Of a stretch of DNA of 8,483 nucleotides, positions 1 through 5,943 are shown in pieces. Position numbers and translations under genes: made by a program. The number at the start of each line of letters is the position of its first letter. Positions within the stretch are counted from its first letter, which is position 1. Source of the stretch: Bacteroidales bacterium (GTDB lineage: Bacteria; Bacteroidota; Bacteroidia; Bacteroidales; UBA932); the NCBI GenBank assembly GCA_013335275.1, contig JAAXVX010000048.1, forward strand, positions 1 to 8,483. The letters are read 5' to 3'. The notes under the pieces are model-generated. The model saw only the letters and a list, made by a program, of their open reading frames with translations, had not been told where the DNA came from and searched no databases.

Positions 1-533
1 GTTGTGTCTCCCAGAAAAAGATAAGATGCACCCCTGTTCAGGTAGGCATCCGGAACTTTTGGCTCAAACCTGAGAAAACGGTTGAAATCCTCTACTGCTT
101 TTTCGAACTGCTGAGACAAAAAGTATGTTACACCCCTGCTGAAATAGAGACCAGTATAACTCGGCCGCAAATCCACGGCCTCTTCCAGGTCTTTGAGTGC
201 AAGGTCGTATTTGCCAATCCGGCTGAGAGTAATTGCCCTGTAATGATATGCCGGAGTATACAGCGGATTAATTTTAAGCGTTTTGTCAAAATCAATCTGA
301 GCTCCCAAAAAGTCGCCAAGATTGTATTTTGCTATCCCTCTGAAGAAATAGGATTCATATAGTGTTGTATCCAGCTGAGAAAGGATATTGAAATTTTCAA
401 TTGCCTGAGCGTATTTTCCCTCTATCAGAAATTGCCTGCCCCTAAAAAAGAATTTTTGTTTATCGTACTGAGAATACGCTGTTTCAAATGTAATGAGGGA
501 TAATATAAAAATTAACAATACTCTGCTGCGCAT
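1..533 (-). CDS. Secreted tetratricopeptide-repeat (TPR) protein, 3' end outside the window
   Basis: The reading frame opens at an ATG (531-533) and stays open to the left edge, giving 177 residues with no stop, so the C-terminus is missing. Residues 1-21 look like a signal peptide: basic MRSR, a hydrophobic core, then a likely cut at AYS|Q, which suggests an exported, probably periplasmic protein. From residue 25 it consists of regular 34-residue TPR units (about 25-58, 59-92, 93-126, 127-160, and a fifth beginning at 161). Each has the typical pattern of paired helices with Y/F-R-G, G-x-Y/F and a proline near the unit end (KINP, DLRP, RFEP). TPRs are protein-binding scaffolds and no catalytic domain is visible. 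The gene lies 13 bases downstream of mtgA on the same strand, so the two are probably co-transcribed, and a role in envelope or cell-wall assembly is possible but only inferred. The TPR call is secure; the function is unknown. Confidence 0.88.
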   Translation of the reverse strand, partial: MRSRVLLIFILSLITFETAYSQYDKQKFFFRGRQFLIEGKYAQAIENFNILSQLDTTLYESYFFRGIAKYNLGDFLGAQIDFDKTLKINPLYTPAYHYRAITLSRIGKYDLALKDLEEAVDLRPSYTGLYFSRGVTYFLSQQFEKAVEDFNRFLRFEPKVPDAYLNRGASYLFLGDT

Positions 534-546
534 ACTCTTAATGTAG

Positions 547-1320
547 TTACTTGTTTTTATTAATTTTCTTTACAGGTTTCTTAACAAGCCATTCCGGGAC
601 CTCAATCATTCCCATCATATACTCGATGGAAGATGCTCTGGACACCATATATGAACTTGGCCTGGCGGCATTTCTCTTAAGAGGGTTGGGAAGGGACGCT
701 GCAATAAGTGCACTCTCCCTCGAAGAGAGTTTAGCTGCAGGTTTGTTAAACAACTCTTGTGCCGCAGACTCTGCCCCGTAAATTCCCCGTCCCATTTCTG
801 CAACGTTAAGATATACCTCCATTATTCTCTCTTTACCCCAAATAAGCTCTATGCCAAGCGTATAATAGGATTCAAAGGCTTTTCTCACCCACGACCGGGC
901 AGGAAAAAGAAATACGTTTTTTGCAGTCTGCTGGCTAATTGTGCTTGCACCTCTAAGTCTCTTTCCTCTTTTGCTAGCATCAATGGCATTATCAATCTCT
1001 TCCCAGTCGAACCCCCTGTGCGTCAGAAAGCGGGTGTCTTCACTTGCCATTACTGCCATTGCCATATTCTTTGAAATATTGTCAAGCGACCTCCATTTTT
1101 TGTGAGTTTCAAATGTATTATCGCCAATGTTCTCGACACTTCTTATAAGCATTAAAGGTGTGTAGTAGACAGGAACCCACTTTAATGCAAACATCATCAG
1201 CACAGAAAGCAGTATAAAAGAAGCAGGAAGGTATATAAAAAGGAATTTTAAAAATCTTAAAATCTTATTTTTAAAAGTTTTAGCTCTTGAGGAGCCTCTC
1301 TTCGCCCTTTTCTTTTGCAT
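547..1320 (-). CDS. mtgA: Monofunctional biosynthetic peptidoglycan glycosyltransferase (GT51)
   Basis: This enzyme polymerises lipid II into glycan strands at the outer face of the inner membrane; unlike class A penicillin-binding proteins it has no transpeptidase domain. From the ATG at 1318-1320 it has 257 residues, close to the usual length of the family. A basic N-terminus (QKKRAKRG) precedes one membrane segment at about residues 26-49. The GT51 motifs follow in order: ASEDTRFLTHRGFD (about 93-105) with the catalytic Glu at 94, GASTISQQTAKN (124-135), and KERIMEVYLN (163-172) with the second conserved Glu at 168. Further on are GAESAAQELF and ALIAASLPNP. The C-terminus is lysine-rich. 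The frame extends upstream to a TTG at 1348-1350, but a promoter -7 box overlaps that codon and would place transcription initiation downstream of it, so I prefer the ATG. The gene is probably the first of a unit with the TPR gene. Identification is firm; the start is likely. Confidence 0.95.
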   Translation of the reverse strand: MQKKRAKRGSSRAKTFKNKILRFLKFLFIYLPASFILLSVLMMFALKWVPVYYTPLMLIRSVENIGDNTFETHKKWRSLDNISKNMAMAVMASEDTRFLTHRGFDWEEIDNAIDASKRGKRLRGASTISQQTAKNVFLFPARSWVRKAFESYYTLGIELIWGKERIMEVYLNVAEMGRGIYGAESAAQELFNKPAAKLSSRESALIAASLPNPLKRNAARPSSYMVSRASSIEYMMGMIEVPEWLVKKPVKKINKNK

Positions 1321-1346
1321 AATCTTGAACAAATAGATTAATTTTG
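1314..1346 (+). promoter_or_regulatory. Probable Bacteroidota-type promoter of the M28 peptidase gene
   Basis: TTTG at 1314-1317 is followed after 21 bases by TAATTTTG at 1339-1346, which matches the Bacteroidota primary sigma-factor consensus (TTTG near -33, TAnnTTTG near -7). Transcription would begin near 1352, giving a leader of roughly 15 bases before the ATG at 1367. The -33 element lies within the first codons of mtgA on the other strand. The match is seen directly; activity is inferred. Confidence 0.6.
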
Positions 1347-1347
1347 A

Positions 1348-1355
1348 CAAATATA
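1348..1355 (-). promoter_or_regulatory. Probable -7 box (TATATTTG) of the mtgA promoter
   Basis: On the minus strand TATATTTG fits TAnnTTTG exactly. Initiation would fall near 1341, leaving about 20 untranslated bases before the preferred mtgA ATG at 1320. No TTTG or TTG is present 19-21 bases upstream, so the -33 element is weak or absent. The box lies one base from the opposing -7 box at 1339-1346. Confidence 0.5.
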
Positions 1356-1366
1356 ATGAATTCTAG

Positions 1367-2323
1367 ATGAAGTATTCCCCGGCCATTCTCATTCTCTTGT
1401 TTTTGCATATAAGTTCTGTTCAGTTTGCACAAGTAAGGGATATTTCAAGATATGCATCAATGGTTTCGCAGGAGAAGCAAAAGGGAATGCTCTCTTTTCT
1501 GGCCGATGATTCTCTGGAAGGCAGGGCAACAAACAGCATTGGAAGCCTCATGACAATTTCCATGGCGACAAGTCTGTTTAAACAGTGGAACATGATTCCC
1601 TTCTACAGCCAGACTTTTGTCCAAAGTTTCAAAAAGGATACCCTCATTGGGAGAAATGTGGCAGGTGTTGTTCTTTCTTCGGGTTATTCAGAAGATTACA
1701 TTGTTGTTTCGGCCCATTACGACCATCTTGGGAAAATAGGAGAAAGAATATATAACGGTGCCGACGATAACGCATCGGGAGTTACGGTACTTCTTACACT
1801 GGCCGAGCTCTTTTCCAATGTCAGGACAGAGATGCCCGGGCTTAAAAAGAACATTCTTTTTGTGCTGATGGACGAGAAGGAACACAATATGGCCGGCTCT
1901 AAAGAGTTTGTGAAAAGATTGCCTATACCGGCAAAAAACATTGTCTGCAATATTAACATCGACCAGATTGGAACCATATTTGCTCCTCCGGGAAAGGATT
2001 CCAGTTATATGATAGTGCTTGGAACTGCGGGAAACAACGGATTTATTAAGAAAAGACTTGATGCCGCAAAAAAGTTTTACGGATTTGACATGGACATCAA
2101 TTACAGTTATTACGGCAGTGCCTCTTTTTCTGAGTTATTTTACAAAACTTCCGATCAATACAGTTTTGCCTCGAAAAAAATCCCGTCTGTGCTTGTAACG
2201 TCGGGTATTCACATGCATACATATAAGACAACGGACGACTACCAGTTTATTAACTATCCTGTGCTTGCAAAGCGCACACAACTTCTGTTTTATCTCATTT
2301 ACCACCTCTCGGAGGCTAATTAA
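1367..2323 (+). CDS. Secreted M28-family zinc peptidase-like protein with altered active site
   Basis: This 318-residue protein resembles M28 metallo-aminopeptidases, which remove N-terminal residues from peptides using two zinc ions. Residues 1-21 form a signal peptide (hydrophobic ILILLFLHI, probable cut at QFA|Q), so it is exported. Visible M28 elements are AHYDH (116-120), giving H117 and D119; NGADDNASG (130-138), with the bridging Asp; the DEKEHNMAGS segment (169-178); NIDQIG (197-202), with D199; and TYKTTDDY (285-292) near the end. In the classical family the third element reads EE-x-GL-x-GS and the last reads YH-T-P-x-D. Here the general-base Glu aligns with K171 and the last His ligand with K287, while E172 and D199 are kept. 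I recall similar variants in Bacteroidota, so this may be a divergent subfamily, not an inactive copy; substrate and activity are unknown. The gene diverges from mtgA and ends tail-to-tail on the barrel gene. Confidence 0.87.
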   Translation: MKYSPAILILLFLHISSVQFAQVRDISRYASMVSQEKQKGMLSFLADDSLEGRATNSIGSLMTISMATSLFKQWNMIPFYSQTFVQSFKKDTLIGRNVAGVVLSSGYSEDYIVVSAHYDHLGKIGERIYNGADDNASGVTVLLTLAELFSNVRTEMPGLKKNILFVLMDEKEHNMAGSKEFVKRLPIPAKNIVCNINIDQIGTIFAPPGKDSSYMIVLGTAGNNGFIKKRLDAAKKFYGFDMDINYSYYGSASFSELFYKTSDQYSFASKKIPSVLVTSGIHMHTYKTTDDYQFINYPVLAKRTQLLFYLIYHLSEAN

Positions 2324-3105
2324 CGTACAAGTCTTCTGCCCTTCCCTGCTTTTATTTCGAACAAATCATAACTTATCAGGACCGACCCTCTCACCGGAAT
2401 CATTTTAAAATCGAACGGAGGATCGTTCTTAAATATATCTTTCATTCCCACCATTGCACGGATTCCAAGGTTGAGCCTGGAGCTGATTCCAATTTCATAT
2501 CCTAAGATAATTCCCGCATCCCAGTTTGAAAGAGTTTCAGAAAAGTCCATTATTCTTGGATTGTCCGGGTTCACAACATCATCCGGATTATCCGGAGCGG
2601 CACCAATAAAGCCTTTTTTCGCCTCCGAAATAAAAGTTGCGTCAAGAATATACGAATAATAACCTCCAAGAAGTACCCTGTGTGAACGGTTCCTGCCAAT
2701 CATATATTTTAAATAGAGAGGGACTTCAAGTTGAGTATAGGAACTTTCAATGCTTGCCGTACCTGTAAAATACTGATCTGTAGACCCGTCTTCGCCTTTC
2801 ATGCGTTGGTTTTCAACCCTTGCATTGGCAGTCATGGCAACAGTCTTATATGTGAGTTCGGCGGCAAATGTCCAGCCTGCACGGAATTTGAATGTTGTTC
2901 TGGCTCCAATTGAAGGAAGAATTTTTGGATAGGGATTATAGTCTCCCCTCATTGAACTTAACGGGTATGGGACTGGGGCTCCAATGTCGGTTCCTACCTG
3001 AGGCGCAAAGCTCCAGATGAACGGAGATTCTTTTTGTGCCTTGATACTGCCCGGAAAAATCAGCAGTAAGAGTATGACCGGAACAACAAAACGCGCTCTT
3101 TTCAT
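2320..3105 (-). CDS. Outer-membrane beta-barrel protein (PorT/porin-like family)
   Basis: The product has 261 residues, starting at an ATG (3103-3105). Residues 1-23 are a signal peptide: MKRAR, a leucine-rich core, cut at IKA|Q. The mature part alternates polar and hydrophobic residues in strand-like blocks, for example GWTFAAELTYKTV (77-89), YTQLEVPLYLKYMIG (123-137), HRVLLGGYYSYIL (142-154), WDAGIILGYEIGI (195-207) and GSVLISYDLF (240-249). This suits a small barrel of about eight or more strands. The phrase LEVPLYLKY resembles the short barrel proteins often labelled PorT-like in Bacteroidota. Between strands is a loop rich in Asp, Asn and Pro (171-183, DNP repeated). A short basic tail (KAGKGRRLVR) follows the last strand, so the protein does not end in the usual aromatic residue. 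It is the last gene after uvrA, 24 bases downstream, and has its own promoter candidate. Location is inferred; ligand or transport function is unknown. Confidence 0.8.
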   Translation of the reverse strand: MKRARFVVPVILLLLIFPGSIKAQKESPFIWSFAPQVGTDIGAPVPYPLSSMRGDYNPYPKILPSIGARTTFKFRAGWTFAAELTYKTVAMTANARVENQRMKGEDGSTDQYFTGTASIESSYTQLEVPLYLKYMIGRNRSHRVLLGGYYSYILDATFISEAKKGFIGAAPDNPDDVVNPDNPRIMDFSETLSNWDAGIILGYEIGISSRLNLGIRAMVGMKDIFKNDPPFDFKMIPVRGSVLISYDLFEIKAGKGRRLVR

Positions 3106-3120
3106 TCTCTTGTGTTTTTA

Positions 3121-3151
3121 CAAATTTACTCAATTATTGACTTTTCCCAAA
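3121..3151 (-). promoter_or_regulatory. Probable promoter of the beta-barrel gene inside the uvrA 3' end
   Basis: Read on the minus strand, TTTG (3148-3151) is followed by exactly 19 bases and TAAATTTG (3121-3128), an essentially ideal Bacteroidota promoter. The -33 box and most of the spacer lie in the last codons of uvrA, and the -7 box lies in the short gap. Transcription would start near 3114, giving a leader of about ten bases. It would let the barrel protein be made independently of the repair operon. Confidence 0.6.
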
Positions 3152-5943
3152 AGTGCCTGAGCTGTAAAATTATCTTTAAGTTTAACAAGATCTTCCGGCC
3201 TTCCGGCAAAGACAACCTCTCCTCCCTTCTCTCCTGCGTCCGGCCCGAGGTCAATTATCCAGTCTGCACACTTGACCACATCCATATTATGTTCCACTAC
3301 AATAATCGTGTGGCCTCTCGATATGAGTTCATTAAATGAATTCATCAGGTTTCGTATGTCGTAAAAATGGAGACCTGTCGTAGGTTCGTCAAAAATGAAA
3401 AGTATAGAACCGGACGAGCTCTCCTTGCTTAGAAAAGATGCAAGCTTAACCCTCTGACTCTCCCCTCCGCTGAGACTGCTGCTGCTCTGGCCAAGCTGAA
3501 CATACGAAAGCCCTACTGCCTTGAGAGGTGCAAGTTTTTCCGCAATTCTCTTTGCCGTTGCCTCCTTTTGTGCGGAAAAGAAATCTATTGCCTCGTCCAC
3601 ACTCATATTAAGGACATCGTTAATATTCATATCCTTGTACCTTACTTCAAGGATATCTTCTTTGAACCTCTTTCCGTGACACGAGTCGCAAACCATTTGT
3701 ACATCGGCCATAAACTGCATCTCAATTTTGATTACCCCCTCTCCCTGACATTCAGGACATCTCCCCCCTTCTATGTTGAAAGAAAAGTGTGAATGCCCGT
3801 ATCCGTTTGCCTTTGCATACGGCTGCTCCGAAAACAGTTTCCGGATTTCATCGTATACCTTGAGGTATGTAGCGGGATTCGACCTTGAAGACTTTCCAAT
3901 TGGGTTCTGGTCAATATATTCAATTGCCGATATTTTATTCAAATCGCCCCTCAGTTCTTTGTGTGCTCCAGGTTTTTCGCCAAGCTGATTAATTTTCCGG
4001 TATAAGGCAGGGTAAAGGATGTCTCTCACAAGAGTAGACTTTCCGGAGCCGCTCACTCCTGTAACTGCTGTGAACACCCGGAGAGGAAATTTCACATCTA
4101 TCTCTTTAAGATTGTGTTCAAATGCGCCAACAACCTCTATATATGAACTCCATTCTCTGCGAAAGTGAGGAAGTTCAATTTTTTCCCTTCCGGACAAAAA
4201 GGCAAGAGTGAGGCTTTTCCTGCACTCCTCTTCCGAAGGTACGTCATTTACTCTCCCCTGAAATACCAGTTCTCCGCCATGGCGGCCGGCCAGAGGACCA
4301 ATATCTATCAGCTGGTCCGACGAACGGATTATCTCTTCGTCATGTTCTACAATCAATACCGTATTACCCAAATCCCTGAGGCGATTTAATACGGTAATAA
4401 GTCTTTGTGTATCTCTCGGGTGAAGACCGATGCTTGGCTCGTCAAGAACATACAAAGAACCCACGAGGCTGCTTCCAATAGAGCTAACAAGGTTAATCCG
4501 CTGACTCTCTCCCCCGCTTAATGTGTTTGATGGTCTGTTGAGAGTTAGGTACGACAAACCGACAGAATCAATGCACTCGAGCCTGTCAGCCAATTCCTTA
4601 ATGGCTCTTTCGGCAATTTTCAAGTCATATTCACTCAGCTTGAGATTTACGAGAAACTTCCGAAGCTCGCCAATTGTCATTTCAAGAAGTTCATTTATTG
4701 ACCGTCCGCCAATTTTAACATACAGAGCCTCTTTTCTAAGCCTTGTTCCCCTGCACTCAGGACATGTGCTTTTTCCTGTGTATCTGCTTATTAAAATTCT
4801 ATATTGAACTTTGTATTTATTTTGATCCAGAATCTTAAAAAAATCGTTTAACCCTTTAAAATACTCATTGCCTGTCCACAACAACAATTTCAAATCGGGA
4901 GAAAGCTGGTAAAATGGTTTATGAATAGGAAAATCAAACAGATGGGCATTATTAATAAAGTCGTCGTAAAACTGCTTCATTATCTCACCCCTCCAGCAAG
5001 CTATTGCCTCCTGAAAGACAGAGAGAGACGGGTCCGGGACAACAAGGTTTTCGTCTATGCCAAGAATTTTCCCATAGCCGGAACACACCGGACAAGCTCC
5101 AATGGGGTTGTTAAAACTGAAAAGAAGATCCGTTGGTTCTTCAAAAAGAATTCCGTCTGCCTCAAACAGAGTAGAAAAAACTTTTGGCTCCTCCCCTTTT
5201 CTTCCGCTGCAAATAAGTACAGTTCCTCTTTCCGATCCGGATTCGTGGTTTACGCCAAATGCGGTATGCAATGAATCGCCGAGCCGCTTTTTGAGCTCTT
5301 CGCTGTTATCCATAATCACCCTGTCTACAAGCAGGTAAACAGGAGATGAATTATCTATGCCATTTTTTAAAGCATCGTCAATCTTAATTATCTCCCCGTC
5401 GGAAAACAGCCTTGTAAAACCCTCTTCTTTTACTCCAATAAGCTTCTCTACCCTGCTGTCCTTAAAATGGAGCCCCAGCGGAACAAGTATGAATACAGGG
5501 CTTCCCTGCTCAAGAGAAAAAATATAGTCGGTCACGTCTTTAATGCTGTGTCGCCTCACCTCTTCACCGCTCACGGGAGAATATGTCTTGCCAATCTTTG
5601 CATACAGCAGCCTCAGGTAATCGTAGATTTCTGTATTTGTACCAACAGTAGAGCGTGGATTTCTTGTATTTACCTTTTGTTCGATGGCAATTGCAGGCGG
5701 AATTCCGGAAATTTCATCTACATCCGGTTTTGACATCCTGCCCAGAAACTGGCGGGCAAATGATGACAGACTCTCTACAAAACGACGCTGGCCCTCGGCA
5801 AAAATCGTATCAAACGCAAGGCTGGACTTTCCAGACCCCGATATTCCGGAGATAACAATGAGTTTATCTCTGGGTATGCTCACCTCAAGATTTTTAAGAT
5901 TATTTACTCTGGCTCCTTTAATGTGTATATAGTTTTCAGACAT
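3130..5943 (-). CDS. uvrA: Excinuclease ABC subunit A (UvrA), DNA-damage recognition ATPase
   Basis: UvrA dimers scan DNA for bulky lesions and load UvrB, the first step of nucleotide excision repair in the cytoplasm. The protein has 937 residues, the normal length. It carries two ABC ATPase modules: Walker A at 33-41 (GISGSGKSS) and 629-637 (GVSGSGKST), signatures LSGGES at 475-480 and 824-829, and Walker B DEP at 501-503 and 852-854. The second zinc module is complete (C729, C732, C752, C755), as needed for DNA contact. The first has only C284 and C287; the expected upstream Cys pair is replaced around FEADG (260-264). The region at about 117-250, where UvrB binds in standard UvrA, is present, arguing against a UvrA2-type paralogue. 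The start ATG overlaps the last 8 bases of the upstream (p)ppGpp synthetase gene, implying translational coupling. Identification is very secure. Confidence 0.98.
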   Translation of the reverse strand: MSENYIHIKGARVNNLKNLEVSIPRDKLIVISGISGSGKSSLAFDTIFAEGQRRFVESLSSFARQFLGRMSKPDVDEISGIPPAIAIEQKVNTRNPRSTVGTNTEIYDYLRLLYAKIGKTYSPVSGEEVRRHSIKDVTDYIFSLEQGSPVFILVPLGLHFKDSRVEKLIGVKEEGFTRLFSDGEIIKIDDALKNGIDNSSPVYLLVDRVIMDNSEELKKRLGDSLHTAFGVNHESGSERGTVLICSGRKGEEPKVFSTLFEADGILFEEPTDLLFSFNNPIGACPVCSGYGKILGIDENLVVPDPSLSVFQEAIACWRGEIMKQFYDDFINNAHLFDFPIHKPFYQLSPDLKLLLWTGNEYFKGLNDFFKILDQNKYKVQYRILISRYTGKSTCPECRGTRLRKEALYVKIGGRSINELLEMTIGELRKFLVNLKLSEYDLKIAERAIKELADRLECIDSVGLSYLTLNRPSNTLSGGESQRINLVSSIGSSLVGSLYVLDEPSIGLHPRDTQRLITVLNRLRDLGNTVLIVEHDEEIIRSSDQLIDIGPLAGRHGGELVFQGRVNDVPSEEECRKSLTLAFLSGREKIELPHFRREWSSYIEVVGAFEHNLKEIDVKFPLRVFTAVTGVSGSGKSTLVRDILYPALYRKINQLGEKPGAHKELRGDLNKISAIEYIDQNPIGKSSRSNPATYLKVYDEIRKLFSEQPYAKANGYGHSHFSFNIEGGRCPECQGEGVIKIEMQFMADVQMVCDSCHGKRFKEDILEVRYKDMNINDVLNMSVDEAIDFFSAQKEATAKRIAEKLAPLKAVGLSYVQLGQSSSSLSGGESQRVKLASFLSKESSSGSILFIFDEPTTGLHFYDIRNLMNSFNELISRGHTIIVVEHNMDVVKCADWIIDLGPDAGEKGGEVVFAGRPEDLVKLKDNFTAQALLGKVNN

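Noticed and set aside
1321..1350. Longer mtgA form starting at TTG 1348-1350 (10 extra residues)
   Set aside because: The TTG lies within the TATATTTG box that is the best mtgA promoter candidate, it has no ribosome-binding site, and the ATG at 1320 gives a normal basic N-terminus before the membrane segment.
2324..2360. Possible intrinsic terminator after the convergent pair
   Set aside because: No stable stem followed by a T run is seen on either strand; the region is coding for the barrel protein.
2731..2913. Cys-rich plus-strand frame antisense to the barrel gene
   Set aside because: The cysteines come from the complement of Ala- and Gly-rich barrel codons, and they are not arranged as a metal-binding or disulfide motif.
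4921..5274. Plus-strand open frame of 117 codons inside uvrA
   Set aside because: It is antisense to a strongly conserved uvrA region, its product shows no recognisable domain, and no promoter or leader is evident. Similar plus-strand frames at 6555-6965 and 7871-8230 were dropped for the same reason.
3130..5943. UvrA2-type or drug-resistance paralogue of UvrA
   Set aside because: Those proteins lack the UvrB-binding insertion. Here the region at about residues 117-250 is present, the length is standard, and the gene is in an operon with uvrB.
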